Shown piece after piece: positions 8,148 to 14,394 of a DNA stretch of 20,248 bases. Source of the stretch: a virus. The notes below the pieces were generated by a model, which ran no database searches, was not told the DNA's origin, and saw only the letters and a program-made list of their open reading frames with translations. How positions within the stretch are numbered: the stretch's first letter is position 1; the number at the start of each line of letters is the position of its first letter. The DNA lies in IMG/VR virus record IMGVR_UViG_3300028024_000167, positions 1 through 20,248 of that record. One strand, written 5' to 3'. The position numbers and the translations under genes are program-made.

Positions 8148-9158
8148 TTAGTTGCTGGGAGTGGCAAGTGGTGTCGTAAACAGAAAGCCGCAATCGGCTC
8201 CGGTCACCTTTTCATCGGTGTACCAATCGACACCCACCACGTCGGACTTCGCGGTTGCATCGGGGTGACGAGAGACTATCACGCCATATCCATCAACCGT
8301 GCTGGGTGCCGTTGTCCAGGTGAAGGACTTGCCGAACGACAAATCCTTAGGTCCGATGCTGCCCTCGGCTCCGGTACCACTCAGAACACCAGCAGGCGCA
8401 GACACACCCTGCGGACAATACAACAGCATCGCAAAGTTCGACCAGAGGAAGCTGTTCTCATCGCTGCCGTCGTTGTAGATGGCGTCACCCACAACGACTT
8501 TCTCGATACCGAGTGCTGTAGCAACCTGCTGCTCATTGAGGGGTCCGGTGACCTGCGCGAAGCGTACATCCTTGCGCAGATTCGGATTGACAGAAAGCGC
8601 ATCAAACACGTCGCCGGAGCAAGTGAACAGATTCGGCTTCTGTCCAGTCCTCTTCACCTGTCGTGCCGCACGCTTCACGTCCATGACAGGATCGCTGGTG
8701 GCGAAGTTGTCCCACTGAGCTGCAGCGCCAAGCGCCAGTGTATTGCCAGCGGGATAGATCGCCGAGTTCGTGACGATATTCTTCACGCGAACTTCGCGGG
8801 AGAGAAGGTTCTTATCCTGCAGCAGCTGGGCCGTGTCGCGATTGAGGTCTCCGATGGTGTAGTTATCGCGATCTTCATCCGCAATCGTCGCTTTGAGAGC
8901 GTTCGACTTGCACGAGTAGGAGTCGTTCGAAACGGTGAAGCGAGCTTCCTGCGGCGACGTTCCAAATGCACGGCCCGTCTTTTCTGTGAGCTGCAGGTTC
9001 TCCTTCCCGTAAACCCAGTAGCGATCGTTCGAACGAATCACCGGAAGGCGCGGGAAAAGAAAGTCCTGCAACATCGACTGCTCAGGCTGACGATAGCCTT
9101 TGATGAAGTTGGAGATGGCCATATCCAGATGGCCAGTGAGAGGGGGTGTTACACGCAT
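8148..9158 (-). CDS. Major capsid protein (HK97-fold type)
   Basis: A 336-residue protein that I read as the main shell subunit. It has the pattern of capsid proteins of Mu-like siphophages: an N-terminal arm with 'QDFLFPRLPV', a helix with 'DEDRDNYTIGDLNRDT', a segment 'FTCSGDVFDALSVNPNLR' near residues 178-195, and 'VATALGIEKVVVGDAIYN' near 212-229 followed by 'DENSFLWSNFAMLLYCP'. The last two match the part of the fold where capsid proteins share 'LG..KV.VG.A.YN' and a strand ending 'W.N...L.Y.P'. Length and position after protease/scaffold and decoration genes agree. GGAGG lies nine bases before the ATG, in the loop of a short GACC/GGTC dyad. An internal Met13 is an alternative start. Confidence 0.87.
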   Translation of the reverse strand: MRVTPPLTGHLDMAISNFIKGYRQPEQSMLQDFLFPRLPVIRSNDRYWVYGKENLQLTEKTGRAFGTSPQEARFTVSNDSYSCKSNALKATIADEDRDNYTIGDLNRDTAQLLQDKNLLSREVRVKNIVTNSAIYPAGNTLALGAAAQWDNFATSDPVMDVKRAARQVKRTGQKPNLFTCSGDVFDALSVNPNLRKDVRFAQVTGPLNEQQVATALGIEKVVVGDAIYNDGSDENSFLWSNFAMLLYCPQGVSAPAGVLSGTGAEGSIGPKDLSFGKSFTWTTAPSTVDGYGVIVSRHPDATAKSDVVGVDWYTDEKVTGADCGFLFTTPLATPSN

Positions 9159-9197
9159 GATGAGCGACCTCCGAGGTCAGAGTGAAAAGCGTCCCGA

Positions 9198-9602
9198 CTA
9201 AGCAGCGGGAGTGGTGAGGGTGAAGGGATTGACGAAGATGATGCACTCGTCATTGGCCGCTGTGGGGCTGGACTCAAAACGACCAACCACCTCTTCCGTG
9301 GTGCCTGCGGCCTTAGCGACGGGAATCACACGGCCAGTGGCGTCAAACTTCGCCCACTGGCCCTGAGTAGCTGCAGCTCCTGCAATGGCAACCGAATCAC
9401 CCAAGCGAGTGATCGCCGCGTTATCGCCCTGCGCACAGCTCTCGCTGACGATGCCGATACCTGCTGCACCGGCAGCCGTAATCGCCGTGCAGTTGCCCTC
9501 AAGTGCTCCAACCTTCGCGCCATAGCCGCGAGTGAGAGCAGACTCGGCGGGATACGACTTCAAACTGCTATGTCCCTGGGGACCAACCTTCCGAAGTGCC
9601 AT
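9198..9602 (-). CDS. Capsid decoration protein (DUF2190-like)
   Basis: A 134-residue protein between the protease/scaffold gene and the major capsid gene, a usual place for shell-stabilising decoration proteins. The C-terminal 90 residues ('GDNAAITRLGDSVAIAG', then 'GQWAKFDATGRVIPVAKA' and 'EECIIFVNPF'-like ending) show the alternating short strands of DUF2190-type cement proteins: a barrel with a 'D..GR..P' turn. The ATG at 9602 was chosen over the in-frame start at 9695 because AGGAAGGA lies about nine bases upstream, and the extra 31 residues would run through the intergenic hairpins. It ends in TAG. Confidence 0.75.
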   Translation of the reverse strand: MALRKVGPQGHSSLKSYPAESALTRGYGAKVGALEGNCTAITAAGAAGIGIVSESCAQGDNAAITRLGDSVAIAGAAATQGQWAKFDATGRVIPVAKAAGTTEEVVGRFESSPTAANDECIIFVNPFTLTTPAA

Positions 9603-9636
9603 TTGCTCGATCCTTCCTGTACTGCGAGATAGTGAA

Positions 9637-9663
9637 ACAGGGGAGGCCCGCCCCCTCCCCTGT
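9637..9663 (-). promoter_or_regulatory. 10-bp perfect stem-loop between scaffold and decoration genes
   Basis: ACAGGGGAGG and CCTCCCCTGT pair perfectly around a seven-base C/G loop. On the transcribed strand it is followed by TTTC, giving a weak terminator or attenuator. A second 6-bp hairpin (CTGCGA/TCGCAG, 9669-9687) sits just upstream of it. Placed here it could set the ratio of protease/scaffold to decoration and capsid messages or mark a processing site. Confidence 0.7.
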
Positions 9664-9711
9664 GGGCTCTGCGAGCTTATGTCGCAGACGGACATGCCGG
9701 GTCTGGTATGT

Positions 9712-10365
9712 CTAAACCGCGCCGGTTGACGCGCCCCCGTAGGTGGCTGAGCTTTTGCCCTCGGCGTTGAGCTGCTTCAGCGCGTCGTTGTAAGGGATGT
9801 TCTTTTCCTTCGAACGAGTGACAACCTGTTCGTGGAAGAGAGCGGAACCCGGATCGACAGGAGTGCCATTGCCGCTGGGCGTTGACTTCGGCGTCTCGAC
9901 CGTGCCACCGCTGGCGAAGAGTGCGCCTTCAGGAACAATCTTCCCGAGGCCGTGAAGCACATTCGCAAGCATCTGCGCGGCATCCACCTTCTGCTGCTTG
10001 TCACCTTCGCCGAAGGTAATCTCAATCGGGTGCTCAGCCGTAAGCGCTGTGAAGAGTGCGGGAACACCCATCTCGTCGAACGCGGGCAGCCAATGCTTCT
10101 TCTCTTTCAGGTCGAAGATCAGTGTGGCAGCGCGGGCATTGCCGTTGGTCGCCGAGACCTGCGTCTGAAACTCGCTAAACCGTGCCTCGGCTGCAACACG
10201 CGCCTCGCGCTCTGCCTTCAGCTCTTCGGTGAACTTCGCCGTTGCACGCTCAATCGCCGCATCGATCTGAACCTGAGTCAACCCCCCGGTGGGAGCGGGA
10301 TTACTCGATCCAAATGTCTCTGCGAAGAAGGCCTTGATGGCATTCAAAATACTCTTTTCGTCCAT
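9712..10365 (-). CDS. Internal in-frame start giving a scaffold protein
   Basis: The last 217 residues of the protease ORF can be made alone from an ATG at 10365 (codon 150), which has GGGAG five bases upstream, a stronger ribosome site than that of the full gene. The product begins MDEKSILNAIKAFF and contains a charged Ala/Glu/Arg helix near residues 45-75 of the short form, fitting an assembly scaffold. Mu I/Z and lambda C/Nu3 use the same nested arrangement. The nested start is inferred from the ribosome site. Confidence 0.6.
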   Translation of the reverse strand: MDEKSILNAIKAFFAETFGSSNPAPTGGLTQVQIDAAIERATAKFTEELKAEREARVAAEARFSEFQTQVSATNGNARAATLIFDLKEKKHWLPAFDEMGVPALFTALTAEHPIEITFGEGDKQQKVDAAQMLANVLHGLGKIVPEGALFASGGTVETPKSTPSGNGTPVDPGSALFHEQVVTRSKEKNIPYNDALKQLNAEGKSSATYGGASTGAV

Positions 10366-10812
10366 AACATCTCCCTTTGGGTTTTCCGAGAACTCGATCT
10401 CGCTGAAACGGTCATCGCCGAACTTCGCATCGCGCAGCCCTTTGACGGCGGGCAGCATCGCGCCAAGATAGCCGATGTGGCGCAGCTCCAGTGGCATCTT
10501 GAGCGAGCCATCAGGATGCTGCTTGAACGCCACGCTACGCTTTTTGTAGCGGCCAGCCTTCACAGCAGTGTCGAACGCAGGATCGACTTCACCAGCAAGC
10601 GCCTGCACAAGATCGCCCTGCATGCGTAGAGCTTTTGTCCAGGCATAGGCGGGGCCGTCATTCGACGGATGGCCCAGAACAAAAGGAACCTCATCTTTGG
10701 AGGCATCGTAGTTAGCGCACATCTGTGCGAGATTGGCGATAGAGTAGTTGCCCTTGTCGCCGTAATCGCCTGCACGAAATACGTCCAGCCATTGACCGTT
10801 GAGTGTGCTCAC
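9712..10812 (-). CDS. Mu gpI-like prohead protease with scaffold domain
   Basis: A 366-residue protein of the Mu gpI group, which matures the prohead and removes the scaffold. The N-terminal 130 residues hold the expected pattern: 'GNYSIANLAQMCANYD' near 21-36, 'VPFVLGHPSNDGPAYAW' near 42-58 with the conserved GHP, 'GRYKKRSVAFKQHPDG' near 87-102, and 'LRHIGYLGAMLPAVKGL' near 109-125. Residues from about 150 form the scaffold part, with a charged helix and a low-complexity linker near 300-320. The start is GTG, immediately after an in-frame TGA CCT, and has no clear ribosome site, whereas the internal start at 10365 has a good one. It follows a 121-bp gap that contains a strong hairpin. Confidence 0.87.
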   Translation of the reverse strand: MSTLNGQWLDVFRAGDYGDKGNYSIANLAQMCANYDASKDEVPFVLGHPSNDGPAYAWTKALRMQGDLVQALAGEVDPAFDTAVKAGRYKKRSVAFKQHPDGSLKMPLELRHIGYLGAMLPAVKGLRDAKFGDDRFSEIEFSENPKGDVMDEKSILNAIKAFFAETFGSSNPAPTGGLTQVQIDAAIERATAKFTEELKAEREARVAAEARFSEFQTQVSATNGNARAATLIFDLKEKKHWLPAFDEMGVPALFTALTAEHPIEITFGEGDKQQKVDAAQMLANVLHGLGKIVPEGALFASGGTVETPKSTPSGNGTPVDPGSALFHEQVVTRSKEKNIPYNDALKQLNAEGKSSATYGGASTGAV

Positions 10813-10841
10813 AGGTCACAGCGTAGATGTCAGACAGTAAG

Positions 10842-10875
10842 AACGCGCACGTAGCTTGTTAGCTTCGTGCGCGTT
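10842..10875 (-). promoter_or_regulatory. Long stem-loop between gpF-like and protease genes
   Basis: AACGCGCACG and CGTGCGCGTT form a perfect 10-bp stem. After one T/T mismatch, AGCT/AGCT adds four more pairs around a TGTT loop. On the transcribed strand it ends GCGTTCTTACT, only a weak U-rich tail. It is the strongest dyad of the 121-bp gap (10813-10933) and could end most transcripts from upstream or set the level of capsid genes. Confidence 0.72.
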
Positions 10876-10933
10876 GTTTACATGCAATTTGTAGGGATGG
10901 TTTGAGAGAAGAGAGGCCGCGCAAACACTGGAT

Positions 10934-11725
10934 TTATGCGGCGAGAAGTGAAGTATACCCAGTTTGCGGTACAAGCTCCATAACTCGAATAGGCAATCTC
11001 AACATACCATCTTCCGATGCGTTCTTATCGATCTGAAGCGCTTCCGCTTCCGTGATCGACACAACAGAGCAACGGCATCCGAATCCCGATGGCGGATAGA
11101 TCTTCATCCACACACGATCTATCGCACGCGCTACGAAGCCGTCCAGATCGTCATGCTCAGGCCGCACGCGATTATCTCCCACGGTCCAGTATTGCCAGAA
11201 CGGTAGCGCTTCCAGGACAGGGCCATCCGTCATCTGCTCATAGCGGCCCACCGAGTAAGCCTTCTGCGCATTCGACGAGAACACGGTATCAATCGTCGGG
11301 CCAGCCAGCCGCGCTACGCCAGCCGCATCGGTCATTGCATCAACAGCACTGCGGAACTCATCCTTTGTGCCGCCCTGCAGCACAACCTCAGCCAGCTCGT
11401 CGCGGATCTTCTGCAGAAGACGCTGGTCGGTGAGGCCGGTGACTGTGATGGCATCGGCCTTGTACTGCTTGCTCAGGCCGTCGAAGACATCCCGCGTTAC
11501 AGGCGTCAGGCTGCGAAGATAATCGAGCGCACCAGTCGGTGGAAGCTCAAAGCTCGTATAGATCGCGCTCTCATCGGGCAACGCATCTGCAAAGAGATGC
11601 GAACCCGACATGAGCGGCAGAATCTTGCCCGTCTTCTGTCTCGCTGCTTTCAGCACGGTGAGACGCCCAAGCAGGTTGAATCCTGCCTGATAGTCTGCGA
11701 ATCGATCTGAGAGGCTTCGTTGCAT
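10934..11725 (-). CDS. Phage head morphogenesis protein (Mu gpF-like)
   Basis: A 263-residue protein of the Mu gpF / SPP1 gp7 family, minor head proteins that bind the portal and take part in head assembly. The family signature is clear at residues 176-219: FWQYWTVGDNRVRPEH, a short insert, then PPSGFGCRC, with the conserved Arg188, His191 and the Cys217/Cys219 pair that read as a metal-binding or structural site. The N-terminal 170 residues are mostly helical, as is usual. The ATG overlaps the portal stop by one base (TGATG), with GGAG ten bases upstream, so translation is probably coupled to the portal. It ends in TAA before a 121-bp gap. Confidence 0.9.
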   Translation of the reverse strand: MQRSLSDRFADYQAGFNLLGRLTVLKAARQKTGKILPLMSGSHLFADALPDESAIYTSFELPPTGALDYLRSLTPVTRDVFDGLSKQYKADAITVTGLTDQRLLQKIRDELAEVVLQGGTKDEFRSAVDAMTDAAGVARLAGPTIDTVFSSNAQKAYSVGRYEQMTDGPVLEALPFWQYWTVGDNRVRPEHDDLDGFVARAIDRVWMKIYPPSGFGCRCSVVSITEAEALQIDKNASEDGMLRLPIRVMELVPQTGYTSLLAA

Positions 11726-13197
11726 CAGGCCGAAGCTCCATGACTGTGCAAAGCCGCTGCCGTTACCTGTTGCAGACGCTGCTTGGCGTCAGCAAGAGAT
11801 TCGTCACGGAACTGATTCATCAATGTGTCGAAGGCCGCGAACTCTTCCTTCACCTGTTTGTCGCGGCCATCACTGAACTGCGGCTGACTTGCCAAAGCCG
11901 CTGGTGATGAGGCTCCCACTTGAGGGACGAGAATGGTATCCCCCTCTTCCGGCTGCGGGATTCCATACTTCGTGTGCATGTACTTCGAGGTGATCGGCAC
12001 GCCCATTTCCTGTGCGCCCTTATCGATATTCATGCGCTCGACGAGATCCTCTTCGTTCTCGACCTCATAACCAAGCGTGGGCATCGGGCAGTCCGGCCCG
12101 AAGTTCCACAGCACAAGATTGCGCACCAAGCTATCGTTCAGTACGCGATTGAGCCGCCGCGTGAACTCGACGGAACGCTGATCTTTCGTCTCCGCATGAA
12201 CGTTGCCGAGAGCTTGTGTGCCCTTACCTTCAGAGCTTCCGTGACTTGTCAGCGTCGACCCAACAATACGCCGGTAAATCTTCTCCTCCAGCTTGTCGTG
12301 CAGCTTCGCATAGACGTCCGGGTTCTGTGTCCTCGCTCCAGTCAGCAGCTCCTGCACGACCTCGAAGTTCGAGGGCACCGCAATCGCTACCGAGTTGATG
12401 ATCGCCTCCGCAGAAGCGAGAGCGTCCCTCTTCTCCTTATCCGCAGCCCCTTCGTTGTACTTCACGACCGCCGTTCCCGGTCCCTTCTCTGCAAGCCTCA
12501 TCCAAAGTCGCAGCAGATTACGCTTGAACCAACTAGGCCAGTAGATGTTCCGCATGAGAGGACGGCCCATCCGATTCCCCGCACGCATGCGGCTGCTGTA
12601 GACGATGAACTTCTGCTCAGGGACTGGAACGCCATCGTCGCCGATGTAATTACTCATCCTGAGCGGCCCGATCTGCGGGTAGTTGACCGGAGCAAACCGG
12701 AAAAGCTCCTGTGGGCAATCGCGGATGTCCAAGAGCGATACCTGTCCGGAGCTGACATCGAAGATCATCTCTTGCACTGAGTACCCGTAGAAGGGAGCGT
12801 CGAGAATCGAATTGACCGCGTTGTCCCAACACTTCAGCGAGTCGATCTGTGCCTTGATGAAGTTGGCGGCGTCGATTGCCTTCGCGGAGTCATCCTTCGG
12901 CAGTACCTGCCACGCACGCTTCGTCACGGAGAGCTTCATCTCATCGACGGCGTCGCCGACATCCTCGTCTTTCTCCTCCAGCTCGCGGTAGTAGAGGATC
13001 GCGTCGAAGGAGTTAGTAATCATCTTCTGCCAAACCGCAGTAGGATCGGCTGTCCCAGCGAAGGCCGAACCCAGACGATACGTCGATCCTTCGTTGAGAA
13101 AGAGGATCTCGGGCGAGAGTAAGGCTCCCTTCTCCGGAGGAGCCGGATTGGGATCGTTGGGGGGAGGAGTGAGATCTGCCGTAGTGTTTCCGATCAT
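11725..13197 (-). CDS. Portal protein (DUF935, Mu gp29-like)
   Basis: A 490-residue portal of the Mu gp29 family, the dodecameric ring through which DNA enters and leaves the head. Diagnostic stretches include 'DAPFYGYSVQEMIFD' near residues 113-127, 'GRPLMRNIYWPSWFKRN' near 213-229, 'TLTSHGSSEGKGTQALGN' near 318-335, and 'YMHTKYGIPQPEEGD' near 428-442. Length is normal for the family, and the gene looks intact. The first 30 residues are Pro/Asn rich and probably flexible. Its ATG overlaps the terminase remnant's stop by four bases (ATGA), with an AGGT ribosome site. Translation was therefore originally coupled to the terminase gene, which is now broken. Confidence 0.93.
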   Translation of the reverse strand: MIGNTTADLTPPPNDPNPAPPEKGALLSPEILFLNEGSTYRLGSAFAGTADPTAVWQKMITNSFDAILYYRELEEKDEDVGDAVDEMKLSVTKRAWQVLPKDDSAKAIDAANFIKAQIDSLKCWDNAVNSILDAPFYGYSVQEMIFDVSSGQVSLLDIRDCPQELFRFAPVNYPQIGPLRMSNYIGDDGVPVPEQKFIVYSSRMRAGNRMGRPLMRNIYWPSWFKRNLLRLWMRLAEKGPGTAVVKYNEGAADKEKRDALASAEAIINSVAIAVPSNFEVVQELLTGARTQNPDVYAKLHDKLEEKIYRRIVGSTLTSHGSSEGKGTQALGNVHAETKDQRSVEFTRRLNRVLNDSLVRNLVLWNFGPDCPMPTLGYEVENEEDLVERMNIDKGAQEMGVPITSKYMHTKYGIPQPEEGDTILVPQVGASSPAALASQPQFSDGRDKQVKEEFAAFDTLMNQFRDESLADAKQRLQQVTAAALHSHGASA

Positions 13198-13973
13198 TGA
13201 TAACCTGCCGACTGCGAGTGTGTGGATTGCGTCTGTGAAGTTGTGGTCTCGGTCGATAGCGACGAGCCAGCAGATGCGAGATCGCAGAGAGCTGCAGCCC
13301 AGAAGCGGTCCGAGTGAACAAAGAGCTTCTTTTTCTTCGCACCCGAAACGGCGCTCTCGACCTCGATACGTGGTGCATCGAAAGTGACGCCAGAAGCGGT
13401 GGCTTCGCGCTTGATTGCGCTGAACTCCAGAACGGTCTGCGGATCGTAGGGGATACGCCAGAGGCTCTTCTGCATGTTCTTTTTCAGGCGCATCGCCAGA
13501 TCAACCTTCATACGGACACCCGCATCATTTGTGCCGCCAAACGACACACCCATCACGCGACCAGGATTCGATTCGTTCAGATAATCGAATAGGCCACTAC
13601 CGATGCCGGTCTTATCGATTGCTGTGCGACGTGTCATATTCACCCACGGGTGCAGCAGTTCATGCTGCTTGGGGAATGAGACGGAGTGCAGTGGATACAC
13701 CATACGGGTCCATCGCACATCACCGATCAGCTCTGCCAGCCAGAGCACCGTAGCATCGCGATCTCTCGCAACGTCGATGCCACTGAAGAGCGGATTGCGG
13801 CTGACATAACCATTTGGCCAATCAACTGTAGCTCCCGCATCCTGACACGCAAGGATAAGTTCCTTGTCCAGCCATGCACCCACGGCCTTCAGGAAGAAGC
13901 AACGGAACTCCTGATTGAAGGTATCGTCGTCCTTGATACCCTGACGCATCTCTTCGATGTTGATCGGGCAACC
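13194..13973 (-). pseudogene. Large terminase subunit remnant, nuclease part only (Mu gp28-like)
   Basis: About 260 codons of a Mu gp28-like packaging terminase remain. The frame begins abruptly near 'GCPINIEEMRQGIKDDDTF', normally a mid-protein segment, and the full protein should be about twice as long. The Walker A and B ATPase half is missing. The RNase H-like nuclease keeps its probable acidic residues, numbered from the Met at 13949: Asp59 in 'SGIDVARDRD', Asp112 in 'AIDKTGIGSGLF', and Asp214 in 'HSDRFWAAALCDLA'. Upstream of 13973 the frame turns into unrelated sequence and meets a TAG at 14006-14004. The only in-frame ATG (13949) has no usable ribosome site at proper spacing. It ends in TGA overlapping the portal start. 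Most likely a deletion or recombination product. Confidence 0.85.
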
Positions 13974-14025
13974 GCGTCTACTGGGCGCTGAAGCGCATGC
14001 AGCCTATCTCTCAGGAGCGGAAGCA

Positions 14026-14283
14026 ATGAATAAGTGGGACAAGCGAGACAATCTCCAGCGAGATCAGATGCTCATGCCCTGGAGTCCAGGGCGCACCATC
14101 TCGACGGCCCGCGCCGCCGAGCTGCTTGGCGTCTGCCAGACGACGATCCGCAACATGCTCGATGACGGAACGCTCAAGGGGTACAAGATTCGTCCCCTCT
14201 GCAAGAACAGTCCGTATCGTGTTGTGCGTGACTCGGTGGAGAAGCACATCGGACACCTGATTGATGAATACTCGCTGGAATAG
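14026..14283 (+). CDS. Small winged-helix / excisionase-type DNA-binding protein
   Basis: An 85-residue protein with one recognisable module: 'TISTARAAELLGVCQTTIRN', then 'MLDDGTLKGYKIRP' and 'SPYRVVRDSVEKHI', covering about residues 22-75. This is the helix-turn-helix plus wing pattern of the excisionase/MerR-like superfamily. Such proteins bind DNA as phage regulators, recombination directionality factors or repressors; which one cannot be said. The start at 14026 has AGGAG eight bases upstream, better than the in-frame ATG at 13957, which would lie inside the terminase remnant. It runs opposite to the structural operon and in the direction of the fibre-like gene downstream. It ends in TAG, and the frame then stays open for 36 codons. 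Confidence 0.75.
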   Translation: MNKWDKRDNLQRDQMLMPWSPGRTISTARAAELLGVCQTTIRNMLDDGTLKGYKIRPLCKNSPYRVVRDSVEKHIGHLIDEYSLE

Positions 14284-14313
14284 GAGCCCGTTCGCAATGT
14301 ACGCAAAGTGGAG

Positions 14314-14394
14314 ATGCTCCGCATCGGAGGTATTGAATCCGATCTCTCCGAAGTTACGTTGGTGAGTATCATTTGCGAGGTACGTCCTAAGTGA
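14314..14394 (+). CDS. Possible 26-aa leader ORF overlapping the fibre gene
   Basis: A short ORF (MLRIGGIESDLSEVTLVSII and six more residues) whose TGA overlaps the GTG of the next gene (GTGA), an arrangement often used for translational coupling. GTGGAG lies directly against its ATG, an unfavourable distance. It is in frame with the DNA-binding gene upstream across a TAG, so it may instead be the tail of that gene. It could be chance. Confidence 0.25.
   Translation: MLRIGGIESDLSEVTLVSIICEVRPK

Noticed and set aside
9603-9695. N-terminal extension of the decoration protein to 9695
   Set aside because: It would translate the intergenic hairpin; the ATG at 9602 has a clear AGGAAGGA.
13957-14025. 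Earlier start for the small DNA-binding protein
   Set aside because: The extra residues overlap the terminase remnant and lack a ribosome site; the ATG at 14026 has AGGAG at eight bases.
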